A stretch of DNA of 37,997 nt. It comes from a virus. The DNA lies in the IMG/VR virus record IMGVR_UViG_3300023210_000094, positions 1 through 37,997 of that record; one strand, given 5' to 3'. The number at the start of each line of letters is the position of its first letter. Position 1 is the stretch's first letter. The notes below the pieces were generated by a model. It saw only the letters and a program-made list of their open reading frames with translations, was not told the DNA's origin and searched no databases. Positions 1 through 8,499 of this stretch are shown in pieces. The translations under genes and the position numbers were made by a program.

Positions 1-1
1 A

Positions 2-265
2 AACGAAAAAGACACAACCACTGAAGGTGGAATTATGCTACCAGCGGCAGCAGTAAAGAGACCTAATATCGGAATTGTCGTAGCTTGTGGTGATGGAACT
101 CACCATAATGACATGGTAGTTAAACCCGGAGATCTAGTGCTATGTAATAGATTTGCAGGAGCTGAACTTACGTTCAAGAAAGAAAAGCATTATATGATTA
201 TGTCAAACGAGATTATGGCAATCATAGATAATATTGACGATCTTGAGCTAGACGAATATGAGTAA
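2..265 (+). CDS. GroES-like co-chaperonin, 5' partial (gp31 role)
   Basis: This is the C-terminal part of a GroES/Hsp10-type co-chaperonin, the heptameric lid that closes a GroEL folding chamber. The reading frame is open from base 2, and the residues before the first ATG at 35 already fit the family: a TEGGI segment resembles the mobile-loop end (TAGGI) of GroES. It is followed by a PNIGIVVACGDG strand and a KPGDLVLCNRFAGAEL segment, which match the GroES core (KPGDxVLFxxYAGxE). The end, with an IMSNEIMAII motif, also matches the GroES C-terminus. In T4 the matching role is gp31, which lets GroEL fold the capsid protein; that role here is inference. The true start lies outside the window, so the ATG at 35 is probably internal. 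Confidence 0.8.
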   Translation, partial: NEKDTTTEGGIMLPAAAVKRPNIGIVVACGDGTHHNDMVVKPGDLVLCNRFAGAELTFKKEKHYMIMSNEIMAIIDNIDDLELDEYE

Positions 266-340
266 TAATGTATAAGACTTGATCCTTCGGGATTTGATAG
301 AAATTGATATAGTAGGTTAGACCTGCAAATTATAACTCAA

Positions 341-372
341 AAAAAGACCAATCCCGTAAGATTGGTCTTTTT
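341..372. terminator. Bidirectional intrinsic terminator
   Basis: A perfect 12-bp stem (AAAAAGACCAAT and ATTGGTCTTTTT) encloses an 8-nt loop. A T-rich run follows on the plus strand and an A-rich run precedes it, so it gives a U tract in both directions. It lies between the convergent GroES-like gene and the minus-strand late gene at 386-748 and probably stops transcription of both. Confidence 0.8.
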
Positions 373-385
373 TATTTTATAAAGT

Positions 386-748
386 TTAATTGTTATCAAA
401 GCGACCCGGTGGAAATTTTTTATTTCCATGAGTACCATCATCCTTAATTATGTCGACTCTATCCTCTATATTTAAAATATCAAGGGCTGATTCCATTTGA
501 CTTTTATCTATAACTCTAGCATTAAATGCATCTCTCATCGCAGCGTATAGTTTCTTTTTAGCAATTAACATACTATTTATGTCAGGACGAGGAAGTGATC
601 CAGGAACAGCACGTCCACGTCTTCCTGGAACTTCTTCCATATCCGAAGTCTTTCCTTCTGGGTAACCATCTTCTCCTGGTAAATAAGCTGGCCTATTTTG
701 TTCGTTCAGCTTTTCTGATAGCGTTTTAATATATCTTATATTTTTCAT
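386..748 (-). CDS. Hypothetical late protein downstream of tail sheath
   Basis: A 120-residue protein that I do not recognise. It starts with a basic amphipathic segment (MKNIRYIKTLSEKLNE), then has a Gly/Pro-rich middle with a GRRGR cluster, and ends with a predicted helical part around residues 60-100. The start is preceded by AATTATTTT (read on the plus strand at 759-767), a one-base variant of the leader element seen before other late genes. It lies 21 nt downstream of the sheath gene in the same direction, so it is probably co-transcribed with it and acts in virion assembly. No catalytic motif or membrane segment is visible. Confidence 0.65.
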   Translation of the reverse strand: MKNIRYIKTLSEKLNEQNRPAYLPGEDGYPEGKTSDMEEVPGRRGRAVPGSLPRPDINSMLIAKKKLYAAMRDAFNARVIDKSQMESALDILNIEDRVDIIKDDGTHGNKKFPPGRFDNN

Positions 749-769
749 TTTCTTGTTAAATTATTTTTA

Positions 770-3733
770 TTAGAATGACGGTGTAAATCCAGTAGATTCT
801 GAACTTAAACCTCCACCAACTCTAGTGATTGTAATTCTATTGATGAATTTGTGGATTCCTCTTGGGAAATCAACTTCAACATCGATGATAGCTGCATTGT
901 TCTCTAAAACTTCTGCACCGTTGTTTGATGAATCGAATGTTACAGTGTAACCGCTTAATCCTCTTGCATTAACAACTGCATCTAAGTAATTTTCAACAAT
1001 AGTTCTAACTCTTAGTCTTGTAATTTCATCGTTAAAATCGAATAAGAAGTTGAATAAGATTCTAGCAAGATCTCTTTCAATAGTAGAAAGATTATCTCTA
1101 ACGTGAGCATTATTAAGTGCTGAGTTAATTCTTTGGTATGCCGTGTTATTAGAAAATAACAAGGTTCCAAATCCTCTTCTCTTAACAATTAAGTTATGTC
1201 CAATTGGTTCTAAATAATCTCTATCCTCATCGGTTAATTCATATTCTACTCCAACTAATTCTGGATCAGTAATAACTCCTCTTTTTCCACCGGCTACGAT
1301 TAAGAATGGTTGTCCATTTTTAAACTTTCTAACATACAAGTTAGAGATGTAAGCGGCTGGTGGAACAGAGATGTTTCTGTTTCCATTTCTAACAATTAAA
1401 TTAGGGAAGTTAAACATTGAGTAAGATGCTAATGGAACTCCATTTACGTCTTCTTCAGCAAATTTAAACGTGAAGCTTGGATTTAAACCTAAATCTCCTC
1501 CAGTTGCAATATGTCTAGCTGCTAATAATTTATTAGTTGTATCAATAAAGCTAGGATCTACTGATTGCTCAAATTGTTTAATCGATGGTGCATTTAATAA
1601 CGCCATAGATTGACCGTGTAGAGCACAGATTTTAGATAAGTAATACTTACTAGAAGAAGATATTTCTCCCTCGTATGTATCTACAACATATCTAAAGTCT
1701 ATTACTTCTTTTCCAGCAAGTGCTTGAGGAATTGAAGTGTAATCAAATAGGTAACTTAATATATCAGATTGTCTAGCCGCAGTTTTATTTGGTAATAAAG
1801 CTTCTCTGACTTTGAATCCCTTTAAGTATTGTCCTCTAATTTCAGTAACATAGTTATCAATACCCTTGTAAACTTGAATCTCGTTTCCAGTAGCATCTAT
1901 TCCTATTACTTCATCAACAGATGGTGCCATCGTAGTAACAACATATTCAGTTCTACCCGGAGAAGTTAAGTCAACTGTAGAAGTTACTGATATAATTTTC
2001 AGTAATCTTGCTCTAGTTCCCGTCGCCGCCGTTCTAGCTTTAATATAGTGATTTACTTTGATGAACTCATCAGTTATCGCCTTTTGAGCTGGTGTTGTAT
2101 TAACTCCAATTGTAAGAACGTTAGGTTGAGTTACAGAATAATCGCTAAAATAAGCAGTATCAGTAAGATCAAATGTTCTTTTGAAGTTATCACCACTTGT
2201 TGGAGTGATTTTAATATAATCTCCTCCTGAAGTACCAGCGTAATAATTTACATCGGTTGCATTCAATAAAGAAATATCAGAATAAACGTATAACTTAATA
2301 TATTTTAAGTCGTTTGCGCCAACTGTAATAATTAATTCATCGTCAATTTTTATATAATAATCATTACCTGCATCAGAGATAACATCTCCGTTTCTAATAA
2401 ATCCCTTTAGATATGCTTCGTATAATTTAGAATCATCCATTGCAATTAAATATTCATTAGTTGCATCGTTAATATTAAACGTTTCTCCTAATGCTACCCC
2501 GGTCGTTGCATCAAATGTTGCTTGAGCTATACTATTTCCAGTTGGGATATTAAATACTAAAATATCATCAGATGGTTGACAATAGCTAATTGTATCAATT
2601 AATGGAGTAGCTGCAACTGCAGTTGTTCCATTGCTATCAAATCCACCGTCATCGGCAGTAAACGCTAATTCGTCGTATCCGTGACCAACTATATCAACTC
2701 TATGAGTATCTACCTCCATATCGTTAAATGTATCGTTTCCTAAATCAACAAGATCTAATTTATCAACATCTAGTGCTGCCATTATTCCAGTTGTTGGAAA
2801 TAATCTGTTAACTAATCTATCGATTGAAATTGAATTTCCGGATTGATCAATAAAGTTTGGAATTAAACATCCAATTACTCTGCTGATTACTTTGATTTCA
2901 CGTAATGCAAAGAAATCAGCCGATTTTCCTTGAATTAAACCAGATGCATCGAAGAATTGTTTGTAAATCGGATCCTTAGACAACTTTAAGTAGTTAGTCC
3001 AATCTCCAGTTACAATCATTGTTTCAACCATGTAATCTGATATAAAATCATCCGGGTGTACAAATGAAGGGAATTCGATATCTTTTCCACCTCCAACTGT
3101 ATTGTACCATTCTTTAGCCGTAACATCGAAACCTGTTGTTTCTGCTTTACGTACCCATACTGTACTATTAGTTTTACCAGTATTTACAAATGATAGTATT
3201 TTATTAGATGCGATTGATACCATTCCTAATCCTCCTGGGTTAGTAACGAAATCGTCACCAAGTGAAAGATTTTTAGTTCTGTTTAATTGCTCTGCATCTG
3301 CAAACCATAGTCTCTGTTTGTTAAAGAAATCTATAATTTTATTTTGGATAGGGTTGCCATCCTCGTTATTTGCTGATGATTCAGTATTAAACGTAGTAAA
3401 ATAAGCCTGATCTAAATTAAGTGTATTATCCGCTTCGGTATCAAGTGGCATTACGTTTAACGCAAATACCGGTCCTTCTCTAAGTGCTACTTCAATTGAT
3501 CGGTGAAAAAATCCACCAGCTTTTTCCAGTTTTGGGTCTATTTCCCCGTATACTGCTTTAAGAGTTCTAAGATCGTTAACTAAAACGATTGTGTTGAACG
3601 GTCCAACTCTACTTGAACCTACTACTAGTCTTCCTGATGTTAGTGGAAGAGCTACGTTAGCGCTTTCATCTATTTCAACGGTATAAACGCCGCTTGACTT
3701 ATAGTTATTTAAATTGATCCTTCTTTCGGCCAT
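770..3733 (-). CDS. 18: Contractile tail sheath protein (gp18-like)
   Basis: This is the subunit of the contractile sheath that surrounds the tail tube and drives DNA injection. The N-terminal part (about residues 1-100) carries the RINLNNYKSSGVYTVE opening and a GPFNTIVLVND segment typical of the family. The C-terminal 300 residues match the conserved sheath core, with VPPAAYISNLYVR, GKRGVITDPELVG, RRGFGTLLFSNNTAYQ and a final WD-like beta region ending in RITITRVGGG. At 987 residues it is about 330 longer than T4 gp18 (659). The extra length lies in the middle, roughly residues 300-650, where I see no recognisable motif. I chose the ATG at 3733 over the upstream TTG at 3739 because the leader element sits 7 nt before the ATG. 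Confidence 0.9.
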   Translation of the reverse strand: MAERRINLNNYKSSGVYTVEIDESANVALPLTSGRLVVGSSRVGPFNTIVLVNDLRTLKAVYGEIDPKLEKAGGFFHRSIEVALREGPVFALNVMPLDTEADNTLNLDQAYFTTFNTESSANNEDGNPIQNKIIDFFNKQRLWFADAEQLNRTKNLSLGDDFVTNPGGLGMVSIASNKILSFVNTGKTNSTVWVRKAETTGFDVTAKEWYNTVGGGKDIEFPSFVHPDDFISDYMVETMIVTGDWTNYLKLSKDPIYKQFFDASGLIQGKSADFFALREIKVISRVIGCLIPNFIDQSGNSISIDRLVNRLFPTTGIMAALDVDKLDLVDLGNDTFNDMEVDTHRVDIVGHGYDELAFTADDGGFDSNGTTAVAATPLIDTISYCQPSDDILVFNIPTGNSIAQATFDATTGVALGETFNINDATNEYLIAMDDSKLYEAYLKGFIRNGDVISDAGNDYYIKIDDELIITVGANDLKYIKLYVYSDISLLNATDVNYYAGTSGGDYIKITPTSGDNFKRTFDLTDTAYFSDYSVTQPNVLTIGVNTTPAQKAITDEFIKVNHYIKARTAATGTRARLLKIISVTSTVDLTSPGRTEYVVTTMAPSVDEVIGIDATGNEIQVYKGIDNYVTEIRGQYLKGFKVREALLPNKTAARQSDILSYLFDYTSIPQALAGKEVIDFRYVVDTYEGEISSSSKYYLSKICALHGQSMALLNAPSIKQFEQSVDPSFIDTTNKLLAARHIATGGDLGLNPSFTFKFAEEDVNGVPLASYSMFNFPNLIVRNGNRNISVPPAAYISNLYVRKFKNGQPFLIVAGGKRGVITDPELVGVEYELTDEDRDYLEPIGHNLIVKRRGFGTLLFSNNTAYQRINSALNNAHVRDNLSTIERDLARILFNFLFDFNDEITRLRVRTIVENYLDAVVNARGLSGYTVTFDSSNNGAEVLENNAAIIDVEVDFPRGIHKFINRITITRVGGGLSSESTGFTPSF

Positions 3734-3752
3734 TTTCAAAGATATTTTTTAT

Positions 3753-3760
3753 TATTTATT
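3753..3760 (-). promoter_or_regulatory. Late promoter core upstream of tail sheath
   Basis: Read on the minus strand this is AATAAATA, one base from the T4 late -10 element TATAAATA. It ends 19 nt before the sheath start codon, a spacing close to that of the copies upstream of the tail tube, the 79-residue protein and the prohead protease. T4 late promoters need only this -10 box plus phage sigma and clamp factors. Confidence 0.55.
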
Positions 3761-4023
3761 CAATCATTTTTACAATAAACCTAAAAAATATGCTAAAGTG
3801 GAGATCCTATCGGTATATATTCAGTATAAGAAAATAATTAACTGTACAAAGTTTGCTTCTAATTCGAGTATTCCTGTACAATATTGTAAAAATGATATGA
3901 TTATGAAAAAGGAAAAACTATTAAAAGAAGAGGTATTTTCTAAAATAGAATATAAAAACCCAGCCACCACCCTGGGAAATATTCCAATATTAAAAGCATA
4001 TCATCAAAAAAATTAAAAATATA

Positions 4024-4299
4024 ATGCACGTAGAAGGACAAGACGACTTGAAACCATCAGGTCACGCAAATCCAGGTGGAGAACCTGGTCAACCGCAAAC
4101 AAAAGTAAATTTAAATGATGCCGAAGACATTATGTGTGAAGCAGAAGGATGCGGATGCAAAGTGTTTGAAGAAAAGATCATACTTAAGAAAGTTTCTAAA
4201 TTCTTAACAGGAGCTGCTCAAGATCAAGTTACGCCGGTACCGGTTGTCGTATGTGCTGCATGTAACCACATAAATGAAATGTTTATACCTAAATTTTAA
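4024..4299 (+). CDS. Small zinc-ribbon-like phage protein
   Basis: A 91-residue protein with a polar, Gly/Pro-rich N-terminus (about residues 1-30) and a compact C-terminal domain. Five cysteines (C38, C43, C45, C77, C80) form two knuckles, CxxxxCxC and CAAC, about 30 residues apart, as in a treble-clef or zinc-ribbon fold. Between them is KVSKFLTGAAQDQVTPVPV, a pattern I have seen in small uncharacterised proteins of marine T4-like phages. Zinc binding is inferred from cysteine spacing, and the function is unknown. It is the first clear gene of the plus-strand replication block and ends 3 nt before the polymerase start, so it is probably co-translated with it. Confidence 0.7.
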   Translation: MHVEGQDDLKPSGHANPGGEPGQPQTKVNLNDAEDIMCEAEGCGCKVFEEKIILKKVSKFLTGAAQDQVTPVPVVVCAACNHINEMFIPKF

Positions 4300-4302
4300 T
4301 AG

Positions 4303-5745
4303 ATGATTATAGGAGTAGAAGTGCAAGAAAATATTTTAATGATTTCTTATTATGATGCAGAAGGAAAAATTGCATACATACGAAAGAGACTTGCTGAACA
4401 TGAGATCTTTAATTGGGTCGAGCATAATAAACCGTCACAATATAAAAACTGGGATGGTACCAATATTAAGCAGGAATTATCAGATCCAAAGTGGCTGACT
4501 CGAATCCGACTCGAAGAGTTGATTCTAGAAAAGCTAACACCTGAGGAAAAGGGATTACTGTATAATTTTGACAACTTTCCTAAAAAGGACTATATAGATA
4601 TTGAGATTTTGTTAACAAGCGATGAATTTCCTGCTCCGGAAAAAGCTGAAATGCCCGTCGGAATGATTTCATTTTGTAATGAAGATGGAGTAAGTTACGT
4701 ATTATCTATCATGAAATCAGAAGAGCATCCAAATGGATTATCTAAAGAAGAAATAGTTAAAATGGAAAAAGAAGTAAATAAGTACTTCAAGGAAACAGTT
4801 CCTCACGATCCAAAGGATAAAAAGATATTAATGCAAGATTTCAAAATCAAGCATATGTTCTTTGAAACTGAAAAGGAATTAATGGAGTTTTACTTTCATA
4901 AAGTTGCTCCACATCAATCATTTTTAACCGGATGGAACGTAATTGATTTCGATTGGCAATATCTAATGAATAGAGGATCTAAGATCGGACTAGATACTCT
5001 AGATAAGATGACTTCTAGGAAAACCTTTTCTAAAAGACATAAGCTACCTACCCATCTCGGAATAGTTGATTACATGCAATTGTTTATTGATCCAGGATAT
5101 AAGCCATATAAAGTAGTTGAGAATCATACTCTTGATTACATTTCAAATAAAGCATTGAATACATCAAAACTCAATCATCCTTACAAATCATTTAGGGAAT
5201 TTCAAAAAGATGTTTATATGTTTACAATGTATAATGTAATTGATAATATTCTCGTTAAGCTTCTTGAAGATAAGTTTGGACTAATGGACGTAGCTTTTTC
5301 AGTAGCAAACGTAGCAGAGATAGAAGTAAACAAAATATTTAGTCCGGTTCACATCACCGAGGTTTTAATGTGTAGAGAATTTCTAGGCAAAAATCAGAAA
5401 ATGCTTAAGAAGGGATGGAAAGGAAAATCAGAGGAAGAAGATGCAACTTATGAAGGAGCATATGTAATGCCCCCAGTTCCTGGATATTATAAATATATTA
5501 GTTGCTACGATTTTAAATCAATGTACCCTAATATTCAAATGCAATTCAACTGTTCTCCTGATACTTATCTTGGAAAGATGGGAATGATCAAGACTAATGG
5601 AACTGAGATTACAACCAAGAATAATACACTATTTGATAGTCAAAAGGATTCAGTTGCACGTGTAATATTAGAAAGATTATATAATGCTAGAATCGAAGCT
5701 CAGGAAGAAATTAAAGATCTTAAATTTGATAGAAAGAAAACATGA
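4303..5745 (+). CDS. 43A: DNA polymerase gp43, N-terminal half (split gene)
   Basis: This is the first half of a T4-type family B replicative DNA polymerase. Exonuclease motifs are present: Exo I DIE (D99, E101), Exo II NVIDFD (N212-D217) and Exo III YNVID (Y310-D314). The N-terminal palm follows, with YEGAYV at about 383-388 and motif A DFKSMYPN (D403). The protein then ends at residue 480, in the finger region at a point near T4 residue 480. Motif B (KxxxNSxYG) and motif C (DTDS) are absent, so this chain cannot polymerise alone. T4 gp43 has 898 residues. The stop codon overlaps the next start (ATGA), and the next gene is unrelated, so this looks like a settled gene split rather than a read error. 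I found no C-terminal half in the window. Confidence 0.9.
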   Translation: MIIGVEVQENILMISYYDAEGKIAYIRKRLAEHEIFNWVEHNKPSQYKNWDGTNIKQELSDPKWLTRIRLEELILEKLTPEEKGLLYNFDNFPKKDYIDIEILLTSDEFPAPEKAEMPVGMISFCNEDGVSYVLSIMKSEEHPNGLSKEEIVKMEKEVNKYFKETVPHDPKDKKILMQDFKIKHMFFETEKELMEFYFHKVAPHQSFLTGWNVIDFDWQYLMNRGSKIGLDTLDKMTSRKTFSKRHKLPTHLGIVDYMQLFIDPGYKPYKVVENHTLDYISNKALNTSKLNHPYKSFREFQKDVYMFTMYNVIDNILVKLLEDKFGLMDVAFSVANVAEIEVNKIFSPVHITEVLMCREFLGKNQKMLKKGWKGKSEEEDATYEGAYVMPPVPGYYKYISCYDFKSMYPNIQMQFNCSPDTYLGKMGMIKTNGTEITTKNNTLFDSQKDSVARVILERLYNARIEAQEEIKDLKFDRKKT

Positions 5746-5978
5746 ATATAAACACAGATGAATATTTAAAATGGCTCATGTCCTTTATTAAAGATAAAGA
5801 CGTAATAAATGAGGTTCAATTACTTCAAATGAAGGAAGAACTTGGAAAACTATTCAGCGAGAATACCTTTACTGTTAAAATAAATCATTCTCAAATATGG
5901 ACATCAGATTCTACATTTAAAAATCCTTATACTTATGAAAATACCAAATTGGATAAAACGGCTTCTACAAAAAAATAA
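5742..5978 (+). CDS. Hypothetical protein following the split polymerase
   Basis: A 78-residue protein that I do not recognise. The first half looks helical and acidic (residues 5-40), and the second half is polar with few hydrophobic residues. It overlaps the polymerase stop by 4 nt (ATGA), which suggests translational coupling. It does not resemble the missing C-terminal part of a family B polymerase, and no metal-binding or nucleotide-binding motif is visible. Confidence 0.55.
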   Translation: MNINTDEYLKWLMSFIKDKDVINEVQLLQMKEELGKLFSENTFTVKINHSQIWTSDSTFKNPYTYENTKLDKTASTKK

Positions 5979-5985
5979 AAAAGAT

Positions 5986-6687
5986 ATGATATCAGAAGAA
6001 CAATTAATTAGTTATAAACAGAACTTCGGAGGACAGACATTTCAATGGATTAAAACTCCACGTCCTGAATTAATGGGAAAAGTAGTTAAGGTTAGAGACG
6101 TTGACATGAGAGGAACAGTTCACTTTGATGACGGTTCTAAAGTGTCAGCAAAGGATCTTAATAATAAATTAATGATGATAACTGGAGACATGCAGCCATT
6201 AACTACATCAGAGGTAAATTCGATAAGTAGGCCCGCACCGTCTACTGTAATTCCAGAGACTCCACTTCCTAATGGAGAAGTTATTGCGGCAAGAGAAATA
6301 AATGCCGCTCCGGTCGCGTCAGGATTTGATCCAGCGACTGGTCGGCCTATTTCTGGAGCCACTGTTCAGACTCCAGCCGCCGCTCAAGTGGCTCCTGAAC
6401 CGGTAATAAATCCGTTCGCGATGTTTAATTCAGATGAAACTGAAATTACCTTGAAGATGAATATTAAGATCCCAGATAAAAAACTTCTTAAGATGATGTA
6501 CTCTAATGCAGAGAACAAGGAAGTATTCCTAGATCAGCTGTCTAAATACGTAAATTCACTGATAAATAATACTGTAGTATTGGAATCCATGCAGAAGATG
6601 TTAGATCCTAATCCTTCAACTAAGAAAGCAACAAAACGAGTTGCTGCCGAAGTTCAATTAACTGAAGTAGATGAAACCAAAAAATAG
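5986..6687 (+). CDS. Hypothetical protein with Pro/Ala-rich linker
   Basis: A protein of about 233 residues that I do not recognise. It has a small N-terminal domain of about 75 residues (with GKVVKVRDVDMRGTVHFDDG, probably a beta barrel), then a long Pro/Ala-rich linker (about residues 75-145), then a helical C-terminal domain with a Lys-rich end. The open frame continues upstream to an ATG at 5935 inside the previous gene. I chose the ATG at 5986, 7 nt after the previous stop, because the extension would overlap the neighbouring gene by 44 nt. It lies between polymerase and UvsX, so a role in replication is possible but not shown. Confidence 0.6.
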   Translation: MISEEQLISYKQNFGGQTFQWIKTPRPELMGKVVKVRDVDMRGTVHFDDGSKVSAKDLNNKLMMITGDMQPLTTSEVNSISRPAPSTVIPETPLPNGEVIAAREINAAPVASGFDPATGRPISGATVQTPAAAQVAPEPVINPFAMFNSDETEITLKMNIKIPDKKLLKMMYSNAENKEVFLDQLSKYVNSLINNTVVLESMQKMLDPNPSTKKATKRVAAEVQLTEVDETKK

Positions 6688-7228
6688 AGAATTCAAATCA
6701 ACTGAAGAATACCAAGATGGTAAGTATAGGGTATTTTCATTAAGTGATGGAAATTCCAACTTACGAAGAGTAGTTTGCGACAAAGAAGGAATATGCTTAA
6801 TTCCATTCGACACGGACGGCGGTAAAATAAAAAACGTGTATCTAGCAAAATACATGGACTACTTGTCAAATGAACAGGGTCATACTTGTATTACTTCAGA
6901 TTTCAAAGATGAATCAGATACAATATTTGAGGAACTGGATAATATAATTAATGGTGAGCTTGGGGTAAGCGCTGACGTAAACGATATGTACCTACTAGGA
7001 AATATCAAACATAATTTACCATTTTCAAAAACATATAAATGTTACGGATTAAATCTCGACAATCATTCAAAGGATTTAAATGGATTCAAATTAGATTTAT
7101 CCGATGATGAATTAGACAAAAAACTTTACAGTTTAGATAAAGTTAAACTCACAAGAGTACTTAAAGGGGATATAGAAGACTCTTTATGTATGTCAGCCGC
7201 ACTTCTATTAATTTCATACATCGATTAG
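6671..7228 (+). CDS. Hypothetical protein upstream of uvsX
   Basis: A 185-residue acidic protein that I do not recognise. It overlaps the preceding gene by 17 nt in another frame. The middle contains a segment with a FEELDNIINGELGV run (about residues 91-104) that distantly recalls the end of a Nudix box (REExxEExG). However, the catalytic REE..EE pattern is not intact, so I do not assign it. No membrane segment is visible. The C-terminal 30 residues are predicted helical. Confidence 0.6.
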   Translation: MKPKNREFKSTEEYQDGKYRVFSLSDGNSNLRRVVCDKEGICLIPFDTDGGKIKNVYLAKYMDYLSNEQGHTCITSDFKDESDTIFEELDNIINGELGVSADVNDMYLLGNIKHNLPFSKTYKCYGLNLDNHSKDLNGFKLDLSDDELDKKLYSLDKVKLTRVLKGDIEDSLCMSAALLLISYID

Positions 7229-7248
7229 TAAAAACTAATGGGTTTTCC

Positions 7249-7262
7249 ATAGTATAATACTT
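7249..7262 (+). promoter_or_regulatory. Possible promoter before uvsX
   Basis: The 50-bp gap before uvsX contains TAGTATAATACTTG, which includes a perfect TATAAT. A similar TAGTGTATAAT lies before the topoisomerase large subunit gene (20684-20694) and a TAGTATAAAAT before the dCMP hydroxymethylase-like gene (13733-13743). No good -35 box is visible, so this is a weak call from shared sequence only. Confidence 0.3.
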
Positions 7263-7278
7263 GTAAAAAAGAAGAACT

Positions 7279-8499
7279 ATGTCAAAAACTAAAGATTTAA
7301 TCTCGGCCTTTGCTAACTTCAACAATAAGTTAGAGAAGACCACCAAAAGTAGAGTAAAGCTTAAAGGATTTTCAGATGTTACGGAATTTATTCCAACTGG
7401 GAACTTTTTGTTAAATGCTCAAATGTCAGGATCACTTAGAGGAGGATACCCAAATGCAAGAAGCTTAGGTATCGGAGGAGACTCGGGAACAGGAAAAACC
7501 TTTCTTTGTCTTAACGCAATTAAAAATGCTCAAAATATGGATTACGCTGTATTCTATGTGGATACAGAGGGAGCATTAGATAAAAAGGATTTCGTTAACT
7601 TCGGAATTAATATGGATATGCTGAGCTATAAAAGGATCGGTATAATCTCAGAAGTTAAATTCTACATCTATGATATTATCAAGATGAAAGAAGAAAATCC
7701 TGATTTAAAAATCATGATAATTGTAGACTCACTTACTCATCTTGAAACTAATAAAGAGATTGAAGATATAGCCAAGGGAAGTAACGCTCAAGATATGGGA
7801 CTAAGAGCTAAGGAACTTAGACAATTATTCAAGTCAATGACTTTGGATTTATCAAACCTTAAAATACCGTTGATTTTTACTTCACATACTTATTCTAGTA
7901 TGGACAAATATAACCCTAAGGCAATGAGTGGAGGATCAGGTCCTTTATATTCTGCTTCGGTTGTTATGATGCTTTCTAAAGGAACCTTAAAAGCAGAAGA
8001 TGACGTATCTGCTTCTGGTGGAGATGCAAAAGAAAAAACTGGAGTAAAAGTTAGAAGCACCACAGATAAGAATCGGCTAGCTAAGCCAGAGAAAATAGAA
8101 ATCCATATTTCATTCCACAAAGGTATGAATCCATATGTTGGATTACAGGACTATTTATCATGGGATAATTGTGGAGTTGAAAGAGGTAATAAACTTACTG
8201 AAAAGGAATTCGCTAAACTTAAAGGAGCAGAATCAGAAGCATGCTCTCCATTTGAAGTAGACGGAGAAAAATTCTATTTCTTACCGAAATCGGCAGCTCG
8301 TAACTTTATCATCAAGTTTAACGGAGATATTGTACCTTGGAGAGAGATATTTACCGATCGAGTATTTACTGACGCTGTGATCGATGAATTAGATAAAAAC
8401 GTCATACAACCTAAATTTAAATACAGTTCACTAGCTGATGTAGAAGCTGCTGAAATGATTGAATTACAAATGGAGGACGAGGATGAATCTGAAGATTAA
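7279..8499 (+). CDS. uvsX: UvsX RecA-like recombinase
   Basis: The phage strand-exchange protein, which coats single-stranded DNA and drives recombination-dependent replication. The protein has 406 residues (T4 UvsX 391). Walker A is GDSGTGKT (67-74), and Walker B is the hydrophobic strand IMIIVDS ending at D150. A YVDTEGALD motif at 93-101 matches the conserved VDTE of RecA-type proteins, and SHTYSSMDKY near residue 205 fits the motif after the Walker B region. The acidic tail (EDEDESED) resembles the acidic C-terminus of T4 UvsX. It is followed by an overlapping small gene and then the gp41 helicase, the same neighbourhood as in T4 (uvsX-40-41). Confidence 0.93.
   Translation: MSKTKDLISAFANFNNKLEKTTKSRVKLKGFSDVTEFIPTGNFLLNAQMSGSLRGGYPNARSLGIGGDSGTGKTFLCLNAIKNAQNMDYAVFYVDTEGALDKKDFVNFGINMDMLSYKRIGIISEVKFYIYDIIKMKEENPDLKIMIIVDSLTHLETNKEIEDIAKGSNAQDMGLRAKELRQLFKSMTLDLSNLKIPLIFTSHTYSSMDKYNPKAMSGGSGPLYSASVVMMLSKGTLKAEDDVSASGGDAKEKTGVKVRSTTDKNRLAKPEKIEIHISFHKGMNPYVGLQDYLSWDNCGVERGNKLTEKEFAKLKGAESEACSPFEVDGEKFYFLPKSAARNFIIKFNGDIVPWREIFTDRVFTDAVIDELDKNVIQPKFKYSSLADVEAAEMIELQMEDEDESED

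Noticed and set aside
3879-3892. A 12-bp palindrome (TACAATATTGTA) in the gap before the replication block.
   Set aside because: Such palindromes are expected by chance several times in an AT-rich 38-kb window, and no second copy or operator context is visible.
3903-4016. Short open frame of 37 codons upstream of the zinc-ribbon-like gene.
   Set aside because: It is short, has no clear ribosome site or known pattern, and the surrounding 290-bp gap is AT-rich. It could be a small peptide but I cannot support it.
5935-5985. Upstream start for the Pro/Ala-linker protein.
   Set aside because: It lies inside the preceding gene in another frame, and the ATG at 5986 follows the stop by 7 nt.
6671-7228. 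Nudix hydrolase assignment for the protein upstream of uvsX.
   Set aside because: Only a loose EELxxxxxxELG run is present. The catalytic REExxEE glutamates are not in place.
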